Shown here in pieces: positions 17,000 through 25,340 of a stretch of DNA of 25,340 bases. Source of the DNA: Phycisphaerae bacterium (GTDB taxonomy: Bacteria > Planctomycetota > Phycisphaerae > UBA1845 > UTPLA1); NCBI GenBank assembly GCA_016935885.1, contig JAFGQA010000017.1, positions 1 through 25,340 on the forward strand, in the 5' to 3' direction. The first letter of the stretch is position 1. Every line of letters starts with the position of its first letter. A program made the position numbers and the translations under genes. The notes under the pieces were generated by a model. The model saw only the letters and a program-made list of their open reading frames with translations, did not search any database and had not been told where the DNA came from.

Positions 17000-17257
17000 A
17001 TGGACAACGATGCGACTCCCCGGCGTCCCCAAGCTGCGGGGCCTGTGCGGCCCGGTTCGCGGCGCGAGCCTCTGCGTGTCGTCATCCATCCGGTGCACGG
17101 ACCCGATGAAGGTGTCGACGTTACCAAGGCCCTGGTGGAGGCGATCGCGATGATTCTCTGGAAGCTCCAGGGTGGCAACGAGCCGGTCAATCGGCTGGAG
17201 GCGGAGATGCTACTAGAACGAGTAGTAAGGACCCGAAGCGACGCCAGCGACACCTGA
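17000..17257 (+). CDS. small hypothetical protein
   Basis: The 85-residue protein has a Pro/Arg-rich, probably disordered first third and then a predicted helical region (VTKALVEAIAMILWKLQGGN, EPVNRLEAEMLLERVV). No family was identified, although similar short ...GGNE..N.LEAE.LL.. proteins seem familiar from planctomycetes. AGGA lies 8 bases before the ATG, inside a small palindrome (AGGAC-G-GTCCT). It is the first plus-strand gene after the divergent region and is read toward the radical SAM gene. Confidence 0.55.
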   Translation: MDNDATPRRPQAAGPVRPGSRREPLRVVIHPVHGPDEGVDVTKALVEAIAMILWKLQGGNEPVNRLEAEMLLERVVRTRSDASDT

Positions 17258-17308
17258 GTCGCCCGGCGCAAGCGTCGATACGTATCCCGCGGCAGCTTGT
17301 TTACAGAT

Positions 17309-17347
17309 AGGTCGAACATCTAGGTCGAACATCTAGGTCGAACATCC
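17309..17347. repeat. three tandem 13-bp repeats
   Basis: AGGTCGAACATCT occurs three times without gaps (last copy ends in C). The array lies 98 bases before the start codon of the plus-strand radical SAM gene and after the small hypothetical gene, where iteron-like operator sites could act. Confidence 0.85.
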
Positions 17348-17444
17348 TCTTGAGGACTTACGAAAACCCAGTCGGACTTACCCCGGGCTCTCGACGCGTC
17401 CGGCGCAGGTCGAAGACCCGGCGAAACAGAGAGGCGCAGACGAT

Positions 17445-19160
17445 ATGACGGCAACCGCCACGATCGCACCCACCAGTTTTCCATCGGCCCCAGATTACGC
17501 CACGCACCCTTTGGGATCACGCGCCCGCGTGCTGCTGACCAGTGTGTTCGGGCCGTACGCCCAGGACGACGACTTCGGCAGCCGGAAGATCAACCCCATG
17601 GAGCTGTATCACAACCAGGTAACGCGGGTACAGGGCCCGTTCTCGCTGCGGATGTTCCACCGCTCCTGGGGACTGATGCTGATCCAGGCCAACATCAGCG
17701 CCCCGTGCACGCTTCTGGACTTTCCAGATCTGGAACGATTCATGGACGAGATCACGACGAATGAGTACGACATCGTCGGGATCAGCGCGATCATGCCGAA
17801 CTTCGAGAAGGTGCGAACGATGTGCCAGCTTGTCCGCGAGCACCTTCCTCACGCCACCATCGTCGTCGGCGGGCACGTCGCGAACGTGGCGGACCTGCCT
17901 GAGCGGATCGACGCCGACCACATCGTGAGGGGCGAGGGCGTGCGCTGGATGCGTTTGTTCCTTGGCGAAGACGAAAGCAGGCCGGTCAGGCATCCCCGAA
18001 TCCTGGCTGGCATTGGCATGCGCATCATGGGCATCGATCTGGCGCCCAGGGTGGACGAGGACGACGCCGCGACACTGATACCCTCGGTCGGATGCCCCTT
18101 AGGATGCAACTTCTGTTCGACCTCGGCCATGTTTGGCGGCAAAGGAAACTGCGTCCACTTCTACGAGACCGGTGACGAGTTGTTCGAGGTCATGTGTGAC
18201 CTGGAAAGGGACATGCGGGTCCAGTCCTTCTTCGTCATGGACGAGAACTTTCTGATGCACCGGACTCGCGCCCTGCGGCTGCTGGCCTTGATGATCGAGC
18301 ACGACAAATCTTGGTCGCTGAAGGTCTTCAGCTCGGCGAACGTGCTGCTCTCATACACGATGGAGCAACTTGTGGGCCTGGGGATCTCCTGGGTCTGGAT
18401 GGGCTTGGAGGGCAAAGACTCGCGGTACAAAAAGCTCAAGGGCGTGGACACCCGTCGACTAGTACGCACACTTCAGTCTCATGGGATTCGCGTCCTCGGC
18501 TCGACCATCATCGGACTGGAAGAGCATACCCCCGAGAACATCGATGCCGCCATTGATCACGCGGTCAGTCACGATACGGACTTCCACCAGTTCATGCTGT
18601 ACATGCCGATTCCCGGGACGCCCCTGTACTCTGAGCACGAGGCCGCCGGAACACTCTTGGACGTTGGTGAATTCCCCGAAGCCGATACCCACGGGCAATA
18701 CAAGTTCAACTACCGACACGCCCACATCAAGGATGGCCAGGAGACCAGATTCCTGCTTCGGGCCTTTTGGCGCGACTTCGAGGTCAACGGTCCCAGCGTC
18801 GTCCGACTAGCGCGGACAATGCTCAAAGGCTGGCAACGTTACAAGAATCATCCGGACCGCAGGATTCGCGACCGGTTTGCCTGGTACCCCAGTGGCTTGG
18901 GAACCACGTATGCCGCGGCCCTGTGGGCAGCCCGGCGCTGGTTTCGCGGTGAGCCCGCGATGGCAGAGAAGATCTCGCGCATCCTAAAGGGCATCTATCG
19001 CGAATTCGGTCTGAAGTCGCGCCTGGCAGCGCCGCTCGTGGGCCGGTACGTGCGATTCATGATGGCGCGCGAGGAACGCCGGCTCCGCCACGGTTGGACC
19101 TACGAGCCACCAACGTTTTATGAAGTCAAACAAAGAGTACTCGCGGGGAGTACTGGTTAG
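17445..19160 (+). CDS. B12-binding-type radical SAM protein
   Basis: The 571-residue protein has a cobalamin-binding-like N-terminal domain (about 25-195, with IVGISAIMPN and VVGGHVANVADLPERI) and a radical SAM core with CX3CX2C motif VGCPLGCNFCSTSA (Cys217, Cys221, Cys224), followed by FVMDENFL, the WVWMGLEGKDS strand and PIPGTPLY. The C-terminal 150 residues are basic. It shares the layout of the 3203-4684 protein but differs in the C-terminal part. Substrate is unknown; relatives act in bacteriochlorophyll, hopanoid and peptide modification. AGAGG lies 10 bases before the ATG at 17445. The 13-bp repeats upstream may regulate it. Confidence 0.92.
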   Translation: MTATATIAPTSFPSAPDYATHPLGSRARVLLTSVFGPYAQDDDFGSRKINPMELYHNQVTRVQGPFSLRMFHRSWGLMLIQANISAPCTLLDFPDLERFMDEITTNEYDIVGISAIMPNFEKVRTMCQLVREHLPHATIVVGGHVANVADLPERIDADHIVRGEGVRWMRLFLGEDESRPVRHPRILAGIGMRIMGIDLAPRVDEDDAATLIPSVGCPLGCNFCSTSAMFGGKGNCVHFYETGDELFEVMCDLERDMRVQSFFVMDENFLMHRTRALRLLALMIEHDKSWSLKVFSSANVLLSYTMEQLVGLGISWVWMGLEGKDSRYKKLKGVDTRRLVRTLQSHGIRVLGSTIIGLEEHTPENIDAAIDHAVSHDTDFHQFMLYMPIPGTPLYSEHEAAGTLLDVGEFPEADTHGQYKFNYRHAHIKDGQETRFLLRAFWRDFEVNGPSVVRLARTMLKGWQRYKNHPDRRIRDRFAWYPSGLGTTYAAALWAARRWFRGEPAMAEKISRILKGIYREFGLKSRLAAPLVGRYVRFMMAREERRLRHGWTYEPPTFYEVKQRVLAGSTG

Positions 19161-19309
19161 CATCGGTTGGGGGCGTTCCGCGCAGCGGCCAAGCGATACG
19201 AGTGGCCCCCGGCCTCTGCAGATGAAGATGTTGGCGGTGGTGCGTGTCCCGGTCCTCCGGCCGTCCAACAGCTTTGATCACGACGAGTGACCGGGAGTGA
19301 GGAAAACGC

Positions 19310-19573
19310 ATGTTCACCGTTACTGAAGCTGCCCGCATCCGACTGGCGAAGAAACTCGATAAGAGGCGAGCTAGCGATGATGAGGTCTTGAGGTTCGCCC
19401 GGAAGCGGCGGTGCTGGAAGCTCCGCCTTGACAAGCCGGCGAGCGGCGATGTTCTGTTCACGCACAAAGGTCGGACGGTGCTGGTGCTGGTGCCGAAGGC
19501 GGCGAAACGATTGGCCGATCGCGCGCTGGATGCCCGGGATACAGCCGCAGGATCCCGGCTCTACCTGCGCTAA
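19310..19573 (+). CDS. HesB/IscA-like small protein lacking cluster cysteines
   Basis: The 87-residue protein starts MFTVTEAARIRLAKKL, the beginning of HesB/IscA iron-sulfur assembly proteins, and has the RTVLVL segment of the fold, but its only cysteine (RRCWKLRL) is not one of the three cluster ligands. It is therefore unlikely to hold a Fe-S cluster in the usual way. A strong GAGG site lies 7 bases before the ATG. A frameshifted relative is at 6707-6969. Role unknown. Confidence 0.65.
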   Translation: MFTVTEAARIRLAKKLDKRRASDDEVLRFARKRRCWKLRLDKPASGDVLFTHKGRTVLVLVPKAAKRLADRALDARDTAAGSRLYLR

Positions 19574-19771
19574 CAGGTCCACCGGTGGAATGGCCGCAAG
19601 GCAACCGTCAGCGGACGGGGATATCACCTGCCGGTACTGGATTCCTCAGGCGGCTCTCAAACCCGGCAGTCGAGCCGGCCGCTTGGTGCGCAGAGGGAGT
19701 GAGAAGCGTGGCAATGAGGGCGGCGCTCAGGACGACGCCCAGGAAGGGGATTCAGAACAAAAGCTGGATCT

Positions 19772-19887
19772 GTGACACTTCCGGTGGCATTCGATTCTGG
19801 GTGCCGCGGGCGGCTTGTCCGCCCGTGCGGTCTCTCCGGTGGGCGCATGGGACATCCGCACTGGCAGGCAAGCTGCCAGTGGCACCC
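19772..19887. repeat. inverted copy of the 115-bp compound family B repeat
   Basis: This is the reverse complement of 2741-2855 with about 90 percent identity by eye; similarity continues about 11 bases beyond its right end. It sits in the interval 19574-20690, in which no gene could be supported. Confidence 0.85.
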
Positions 19888-20690
19888 GCCTAAACTGTCG
19901 TTCACACAGAAAAGATGAACAACGGCGTCCATCTGAAACGCGGCGGCCACACCAGCCGCTATCGAGGTGGCAGGAAAACGCCAACTGCGCGACTGCCTCA
20001 TGTACTTGCGTGAGGTTCGGACCGTCGCCAAGGGCACGTTCCAGCGGCACTTCTTCGGCATCAGGTTCCCCTTCGTCAACACCCTGGCCTCCGACTGGCC
20101 GCTGCTGACGAATAGGAAGTCCGCCAACCCAGTCGCAACCGCCGCCGTTGGTGAGAAAACGGCTTCCCGACGTCCGTCCGCCTCCGCGGACATACGGACC
20201 TGGCACAGACGTGTTTCTCCTCTGATGTAACGTCTGCTATAGATAGCACTTACGACATTCGGTTCGCCGCCAGCACCGAGCCAAACCCCCTTGGGAGAGG
20301 TGCCGATGCGGACCTTCCGTGCCAAAGCGGGGAAGTTCACGATTCTGCTCTGACCCCACTGTCCCGCGAGCAACTGGCAGAATCCGAAGGGCCGGACGTG
20401 TGTGCCATTCCCCTCTGCGTGCGCCAGTGAGCCGCTCATTGGCGATTCAATGCTGGGATTCGCGCTGGTTGCCGATAATAACACAGATATCGCGTCACGG
20501 GAGCCGGTCTGCGCGGAGGGATCGCCGGATGGGCTGTTTGTATGTCCCGGCCTTGTGATCTAACATGCCCGTGGGATGTGACGTTCGAGGATCCAAGGAT
20601 TCAAGGGTTTGAGGATTCAAGGTTGGTGCCGTCCCGGATCACTGGAATCGTTGAATCCTCGCTCTGGCACGATGATGAGGAGACGGCCCG
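19888..20690. other. gene-poor region with remnant sequence
   Basis: Several frames are open here for 80 to 275 codons, but none has a recognisable family, ribosome-binding site or protein-like composition throughout. The 20587-20622 stretch has two or three copies of a GAGGATTCAAGG-like motif with the inverse TTGAATCCTC at 20651-20660. Confidence 0.4.
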
Positions 20691-23345
20691 ATGCTGACGC
20701 AAGCCTTCTTGGTGATCGCGTTCATTCTGCCGGGGCAGGCGGATGCCTCCGCAGCGGGGCAAGCGGATGCCCCCCTAGACCGTGGCAATGCAGCGAAAGC
20801 ACCGGCCTCGCCCCGCGCCACCGAGGAAGCCCCTCCACAGCCGCAAGCGATGGGCCCTGCCACGAACGGCGTGGGGGCCGCTGACACCAGCCGTGCTGCG
20901 AGCCAGGAGAGCGCCACATCCACCAGTCGACCCACCGGCGGCTCGGGTGCCACCGGCGACTTGTCCGCCACTGGCGACTCGGGTGCCACTGGCGGCTTGT
21001 CCGCCAGTGCCTCTCCGAGTGGCACGGCCACATGGCTGGTGAATCTCGCCCGGCACCAGGGGCACCTGGTCGGCCGGTCGGACCCACACAGCGCATCGTT
21101 GCACGTCTTGGCGCTGTTGGAGGCGGCCACGGATGTGTCTCCGGACTGCAGCGAGGCATACTACTGGCTGTACGACCTGTACCACCGGATGGGACAGACG
21201 GATGCGGCTCGGGCGGCCTTGTCGGAGTATGTTCGGCTGACGCCCGGCGATGACGCGGCCCGCATCAGGCTTCTCGAAATCGAGTTGGCCGACCGGCAGA
21301 CCGCCGAGGCCCGAGCCGAGTACGTCAAGTCCAATCTGAAATGCAGCCCGTTGTCCCGCACGTACGAGAGTGAGCTGCACCGCTGGCTGGCCAACTACTA
21401 CTTCGAGCGGCGGGAGAACGACTTCGCCGCACAGGAGGTGGAACATGCCTTGCGGTTGAATCCGATGAACGTCGCCGCGCGTCAGTTGGCTTATGAGATG
21501 TTCGGCGAGACAGAGCCGGCCTTGCAGCGCGTCGAGATGGCCCTGCAACTGATCGCCATGAATCCGACCCAGGCCAACCTGGTTTGGGACTTGGCGGAAT
21601 TCCTCGACCGCCTGTCGCTGCACACCTACGCGCAGGAGTGGTACAACCGGGCGATCGACATTCATCGTCGCGCGGGTGCGGGCACGATCCCGCCGGAGTT
21701 CTGGCACAAGCTTGCCATGTCGTACATGTGCTCCGGTGATTTCGAGCGGGCGAAGGCGACGGCGGACGAGGCGGTGAACGTCGCGAGCTCCTTCTACGCC
21801 GCACGCTTGCTGCGGGCCAACGCGGAAAAGGAACTGGGGCTGACTGAGGCTGCCGAGGCGGATCTGCGGTTTGTCTCGAAGGCATACGAGGCCCGCATTG
21901 ATGAGGTTGTGGCGGATCACCTCACCGACGAAGCGGCGGATCTCGCTTGGTTCTTCTGCTATCACCAGCCGGACAAGGACCGCGCCCTGACGCTGTCCAA
22001 GATCGCCATGGAGGACGCCAACCCGAGCGAGCTGGCCTGCCTGGCGCACGGGTACGCGCTCCACCTCAACGGACAAACCGACGAGGCCATCGCTGTCTTG
22101 GACCCCCTGTCGTCCGTGGACCAACTCGCCGCGTTGGAGTTGGCCAAGGCCCAGATCGAACGCGGCAACAAGGCTCAGGCCATTACCATCCTGCACAAGG
22201 CGGCGACGATCCAGTACTCCGGCATCGCCTACGGCCTGATTCGCGGTCTGTTGGCGAAACACGGCGAAACCGCCCCGCAGGCCCCGCTGCATACGAAGGT
22301 GATCGCCGCGCTCGACAGGTTCGAGCGAGACGTCTTCGACTTCCATAAGCGGCCCGGTGACTTCTTGAAGTTCTCGCTGCGGTTCGCGGATGCGCCCACG
22401 GCGCAGACGGGATCGAGCCTCCCATCCGCCATCCCCGAGCCCCAATCCACAAGCCCCAACTCCCAATCCACGACGATGCCGCCCGTCGGACCCCTGGATG
22501 TCGTGTTCCGTTTGGAGAACGTCGGGCCATTCGTCATCACTCTCGGTGAGGGCTTCATGTCACGGCCCCTGATCGCCGTCAGCGCCCGCGTGGGCGGGGA
22601 CGGTGATGGCGGTGTTGCGTTTGACGGCTACCTGCAAGTCCTGATGAATTCGCATCCCGTGCTCCCGCCGGGAGATGCCGTGGAGAAGACCATCGCGATC
22701 GACGTCGGACCGATTCGCGAACACCTGATTCGCACGATCACGCAGTCGCTCAGCATCGAGGTAACCGCGACGTTCGACCCCGTTTACATAGATGGGGAGC
22801 TGACCGCAGGGATGGGTTCGATCACGGCGGGGCCGATCAAGATCGAGCGACGTGGCATCGCCACGACGGCGGAGGCGATCACCACGCTGTTGAGCCAGGC
22901 GAATTCCACGGATGCTGGCGAGCGGGCCACCGTTGCCGAACTGCTGGGCGCCCTGCGGGCGGATGCTGAATACAACCCGTCTGGTTCCGACGTTGAGAAC
23001 CTGCCGATCGACGCGATCAACACCGCGCTGGCGACGCTGCTGTCGGATCACGACTGGCATGTGCGAGCCCGCGCGATGGTCGCGGTCGGGTGGTCTGAGC
23101 TCGATCCCCGCATCACCAATGCGGCCGCGTCAGGCGTCCGCGCCGATGCGCCGCCGGTAGTCAAGATGCTGGCGATCCGCCTGTTCGCCCAGAAGCACGG
23201 CGAGAAGTTCGTCCAAGTGCTGAAGCAACTGAGCAAGACCGATCCAAACCAGTGCGTCAGAACCATGGCGGAGAGCTACCTCCCAAGGCCACCGCACGTC
23301 GCCGCGAATAGCACGATCGGCAGTTCCGAGGAACTCGAGCCGTAG
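20691..23345 (+). CDS. secreted TPR and HEAT-repeat protein
   Basis: The 884-residue protein begins with a signal peptide (MLTQAFLVIAFILPGQADA). An Ala/Gly/Ser/Thr-rich linker (about 20-112) follows, then tetratricopeptide repeats over about 130-525 (for example AYYWLYDLYHRMGQTDAARA, ALSEYVRLTPGD and ALRLNPMNVAARQLAYEMFG). A Ser/Pro-rich joint (573-600) leads to a beta-rich domain (about 600-750) and a C-terminal HEAT-like repeat region (about 760-870, DHDWHVRARAMVAVGWSE). Such proteins act as scaffolds in the envelope; partners are unknown. GAGGAG lies 8 bases before the ATG. Residues 85-108 derive from tandem family B repeat DNA. No catalytic motif was seen. Confidence 0.9.
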   Translation: MLTQAFLVIAFILPGQADASAAGQADAPLDRGNAAKAPASPRATEEAPPQPQAMGPATNGVGAADTSRAASQESATSTSRPTGGSGATGDLSATGDSGATGGLSASASPSGTATWLVNLARHQGHLVGRSDPHSASLHVLALLEAATDVSPDCSEAYYWLYDLYHRMGQTDAARAALSEYVRLTPGDDAARIRLLEIELADRQTAEARAEYVKSNLKCSPLSRTYESELHRWLANYYFERRENDFAAQEVEHALRLNPMNVAARQLAYEMFGETEPALQRVEMALQLIAMNPTQANLVWDLAEFLDRLSLHTYAQEWYNRAIDIHRRAGAGTIPPEFWHKLAMSYMCSGDFERAKATADEAVNVASSFYAARLLRANAEKELGLTEAAEADLRFVSKAYEARIDEVVADHLTDEAADLAWFFCYHQPDKDRALTLSKIAMEDANPSELACLAHGYALHLNGQTDEAIAVLDPLSSVDQLAALELAKAQIERGNKAQAITILHKAATIQYSGIAYGLIRGLLAKHGETAPQAPLHTKVIAALDRFERDVFDFHKRPGDFLKFSLRFADAPTAQTGSSLPSAIPEPQSTSPNSQSTTMPPVGPLDVVFRLENVGPFVITLGEGFMSRPLIAVSARVGGDGDGGVAFDGYLQVLMNSHPVLPPGDAVEKTIAIDVGPIREHLIRTITQSLSIEVTATFDPVYIDGELTAGMGSITAGPIKIERRGIATTAEAITTLLSQANSTDAGERATVAELLGALRADAEYNPSGSDVENLPIDAINTALATLLSDHDWHVRARAMVAVGWSELDPRITNAAASGVRADAPPVVKMLAIRLFAQKHGEKFVQVLKQLSKTDPNQCVRTMAESYLPRPPHVAANSTIGSSEELEP
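20945..21016. repeat. family B repeat unit duplicated within coding sequence
   Basis: Two 36-bp units lie in tandem in frame: one degenerate (20945-20980) and one with the intact core CTGGCGGCTTGTCCGCCAG (20981-21016). They encode a 12-residue period (GATGDLSATGDS then GATGGLSASASP) in the linker after the signal peptide. Confidence 0.8.
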
Positions 23346-23354
23346 CAGCCCGCG

Positions 23355-23478
23355 GCGAAACTGTGGCACCGCAAAACTGTGGCACCGCAAAACTGTGGCA
23401 CCGGCGTCTCGCCGGTGGTTTCACGGTCAGGAACACTGTGGCACCGGCGTCTCGCCGGTGGTTTCACGGTCAGGAACG
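23355..23478. repeat. nested tandem array of family A repeats
   Basis: Three 16-bp units (GCAAAACTGTGGCACC, 23355-23402, first with one change) run into two 43-bp units (23393-23435 and 23436-23478) that contain CACCGGCGTCTCGCCGGTG followed by GTTTCACGGTCAGGAAC. The array starts 10 bases after the TPR protein's stop codon. Confidence 0.9.
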
Positions 23479-23544
23479 GCGTTTCCGAACCGCTGTCTCC
23501 CCTTCTACCACGGGCTGGTAGCGGTCATTCGGCCCCAGCGGGCT

Positions 23545-23553
23545 TGATATACT
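23545..23553 (+). promoter_or_regulatory. extended -10 promoter, probably leaderless
   Basis: TGATATACT is an extended -10 element (TG-n-TATACT) ending 7 bases before the ATG at 23561. Transcription would start at or next to the start codon, giving a leaderless message. No ribosome-binding site is visible, which agrees. Confidence 0.5.
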
Positions 23554-23560
23554 GGTTCCC

Positions 23561-24493
23561 ATGCAAGTTCCCACGCGAGATTCTGGTTCACAGCCCCGCA
23601 TGGAAGGAGCAACTGGCGATTTCCGGCGCTTCAAGGAGGAAGGCTACCGCCCCGGAACAAGCCGCAGAATCGGACAGGGCTTCTGCGATGCGCGGGATGC
23701 GATTGCCCGAGTCCTGATCGCCCTCCGCGTGACGCCGAACATGCTCACGATTGCGGGCTTTCTGGCGACGTGCGGCGCGGCGGTCTGCTTCTTCCTCGGC
23801 GGCAGCTACGCGCACGCCACGACGAGGGAGCTGGGCCTGCCGCCATACATGTTCATCGCGGCGGCCTTTCTGTTTCTCGCCAGCGCGTTCGACATGCTCG
23901 ATGGGGCCGTCGCAAGGCTCGGTAACCTCAGTACGCCGCTCGGCGCCGTGCTCGATTCCTCCGTGGATCGGTTCAGCGACATGATCGTCTACGTCGGGCT
24001 CACCGGACACTTCGTTCTGAAGCAGAATCTGACGTACTCCGTCCTCGCGGTCGTGGCAATGGGCAATGCCTTCCTGGTCAGCTACGTGAAGGCCCGAAGC
24101 GAGAACACGATTTCAAGCTGTGCGGTGGGCTATTGGATGCGCGGCGAACGCTCCGCCGCCCTCCTCATCGCGGCTTGCGCCGGCACCATTCCGGCGGTGC
24201 TGTGGCAGCAGGCGGTTCTTCCTGCTTTCACGGTCTTACGCCGAATGGTCTGGACCTGGCAGGTCCTCTCCGCCCAAGTTGCCCGTCGGCCGACTCCCTC
24301 CGCCGCCCCCGCGTCGGGTTGGACGGGCCTGCTCAAGCCGTGGCGATATCCCCGTGGGTCGGTCCCGTACGATCTCGTCACAGGCGTGAACATCCTGTTC
24401 ATCATCTTCGCGTCCCATGTCAGCCCCCTCTTCGGGCCCGGGGTGGACCCGCTCAGGTCGCTTGCGAATCTGCTACGCTGGCCATCGTTGTGA
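23561..24493 (+). CDS. CDP-alcohol phosphatidyltransferase
   Basis: The 310-residue membrane protein transfers a phosphatidyl group from a CDP-linked lipid to an alcohol in phospholipid synthesis. The family motif D-x2-D-G-x2-A-R-x8-G-x3-D-x3-D is complete: Asp111, Asp114, Gly115, Ala118, Arg119, Gly128, Asp132 and Asp136 (DMLDGAVARLG then GAVLDSSVDR). Hydrophobic helices flank it (for example LTIAGFLATCGAAVCFFLGG and YMFIAAAFLFLASAF). The DSSVDRFSD ending resembles phosphatidylinositol-phosphate and archaetidylinositol-phosphate synthases, but glycerol phosphate or inositol specificity cannot be settled. A Pro/Ala-rich insertion lies at about 228-260 before the last membrane segment. ATG at 23600 is an alternative start. 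Confidence 0.9.
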   Translation: MQVPTRDSGSQPRMEGATGDFRRFKEEGYRPGTSRRIGQGFCDARDAIARVLIALRVTPNMLTIAGFLATCGAAVCFFLGGSYAHATTRELGLPPYMFIAAAFLFLASAFDMLDGAVARLGNLSTPLGAVLDSSVDRFSDMIVYVGLTGHFVLKQNLTYSVLAVVAMGNAFLVSYVKARSENTISSCAVGYWMRGERSAALLIAACAGTIPAVLWQQAVLPAFTVLRRMVWTWQVLSAQVARRPTPSAAPASGWTGLLKPWRYPRGSVPYDLVTGVNILFIIFASHVSPLFGPGVDPLRSLANLLRWPSL

Positions 24494-24774
24494 CACTGAC
24501 GACTTCCACAACAGATGAACCAGACATCTCCTTCCGTTGACACTCGGACACATGACCCGACTTCCACACTTCGAGTGCCGCCAGTACTGGGGAAGCGATC
24601 TTGTGACCATCAGAGTCTCCCATGAAGTGAGCCGTGTCAAGGTCGTAAGTCGTCGTCCCTGCGGAAGTCCGTAAGTTCTTTGTTTGGCGGCTTGAATGAC
24701 GTATGGAGGCCGTGGAGAATTTCAGGGAAGTTGCGGATGATCCATCAGAACCTTGTGATTTCGGAACGGATTCC

Positions 24775-25053
24775 ATGAAGCCCAAGCCTCAATCGACCGA
24801 CGCGTTTCACCTGTTCCAGGCCCACTTTCGGCAGATTCTCGATCCCGAGCACGCGCTGGTGCTGCTGGCCGACAAGATCGACTGGCCGCGCTTCGACGCG
24901 GCCTTCGCCGACAGCTACAGCGAGGACCTCGGCGCGCCTGGCAAGGCGATTCGTCTGATGGTGGGCCTGCACTACCTCAAGTACACGTTCAACGAGTCGG
25001 ACGAGTCGGTCGTCGAGCGCTGGGTGGAAAACCCTTACTGGCAGTATTTTTGT
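24775..25053 (+). pseudogene. truncated IS5-family transposase
   Basis: The fragment begins MKPKPQSTDAFHLFQAHFRQ and contains DKIDWPRFDAAFADSYSED, IRLMVGLHYLKYTFNESDES and RWVENPYWQYFCG, the DUF772 N-terminal region of IS5-type transposases. Similarity ends at YWQYFCG near 25053. The catalytic DDE domain is missing because the DNA changes to the IS66-like fragment. The open frame can be read upstream to 24703, but the conserved part starts at 24775. Interval 24494-24774 has no other supported gene. Confidence 0.85.
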
Positions 25054-25340
25054 GGCGTTACCGCTTTCTGTCGCGACATGGCGCGCACGATGCGCTGATA
25101 GATCGTTTCACACCACCGCGCCGCACGCATCATGGCTTGCACCGATCCACTACGCGACAGTTGAATGTCGAACAGGGCCTTCATTAGTCGCTGAATCTTG
25201 CCGTGCGATAGGCCGGCGTCTTTATTCAATTGCACGATCGTGGCTTGCAGGTCGGGTCCCAGTTGCGAGGCCGCCGCGCCGAGCGCGTCGGAAGTCTGAA
25301 ACGCATGACGTCCCTGCAGGCGTTGTCCACAACAAGTGCA
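25053..25340 (-). pseudogene. truncated IS66-family transposase (continues past window)
   Basis: Reading from the right edge, the minus strand gives a CCGQRLQGRHAFQTSD zinc-binding-type start, then GPDLQATIVQLNKDAGLSHG and KIQRLMKALFDIQLSRSGSV, the pattern of the IS66 TnpC central region. It ends at ...RQKAVTP, where relatives continue into the catalytic D-E-T-G segment. The 5' part lies outside the window; the 3' part is cut at the IS5 junction. Confidence 0.85.

Noticed and set aside
19967..20230. Plus-strand frame of 87 codons beginning MAGKRQLRDCLMYL
   Set aside because: The opposite strand is also open, no family was recognised and no ribosome-binding site was found. It could be a gene remnant.
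19657..20484. Minus-strand open frame of 275 codons
   Set aside because: It passes through the compound repeat, has no ribosome-binding site and no recognisable domain; other frames are also open here, which is expected at this GC content.
20775..22466. Minus-strand 563-codon frame opposite the TPR protein
   Set aside because: Antisense shadow of a high-GC gene; the composition is Arg/Gly/Val-rich and it includes repeat DNA.
24453..24785. Minus-strand frame of 110 codons overlapping the phosphatidyltransferase end and IS5 start
   Set aside because: The composition is fairly protein-like (TYDLDTAHFMGDSDGH), but it overlaps two better-supported features, and no family or ribosome-binding site was recognised.

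Overview
The window is high-GC bacterial chromosome, most likely from an uncultured member of the Planctomycetota (Phycisphaerae-like). The clues are dispersed intergenic palindromes, HesB-like proteins without cysteines, DUF2934/DUF6197-type small proteins, cobalamin-type radical SAM enzymes and a very large activase of the 2-hydroxyacyl-CoA dehydratase type usually seen in anaerobes. No rRNA, tRNA, CRISPR array or prophage was recognised. The taxonomic call is inference.

Layout. From 228 to 16713 every convincing gene is on the minus strand: GDP-mannose 4,6-dehydratase; a class III aminotransferase homologue that lacks its catalytic lysine; an ISAs1 transposase remnant (plus strand); a B12-type radical SAM protein; a cluster of small genes (two RRM RNA-binding proteins, a possible winged-helix protein, a lysine/arginine-rich protein, a DUF6197-like protein and a frameshifted HesB-like gene); a 1384-residue activase-like protein; a FlgM-like protein; a DUF2934-like protein; and a histidine kinase followed by a NarL/LuxR-type response regulator. 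After a divergent intergenic region (16714-16999) the genes are on the plus strand: a small hypothetical protein, a second B12-type radical SAM protein, an intact HesB-like protein, a secreted TPR/HEAT protein and a CDP-alcohol phosphatidyltransferase with a probably leaderless promoter. The right edge is a junction of two truncated insertion sequences, IS5-like facing right and IS66-like facing left.

The most unusual feature is a set of short palindromic repeats that fill the intergenic DNA. Family A has the core CACCGGCGTCTCGCCGGTG and family B has cores such as CTGGCAGCTTGCCTGCCAG. They touch or overlap stop codons, separate the kinase from its regulator, form tandem arrays, and in two places lie in frame inside coding sequence: the aminotransferase and the N-terminal linker of the TPR protein. 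This resembles the protein-coding palindromic elements known from Rickettsia. A separate 120-bp MITE-like element has 16-bp inverted repeats and a 5-bp target duplication, and it sits in the centre of a perfect hairpin.

The genes do not form one obvious pathway. Coherent units are the kinase/regulator pair, the gmd/aminotransferase pair (surface sugar metabolism, tentative) and the small-protein/RNA-binding cluster.
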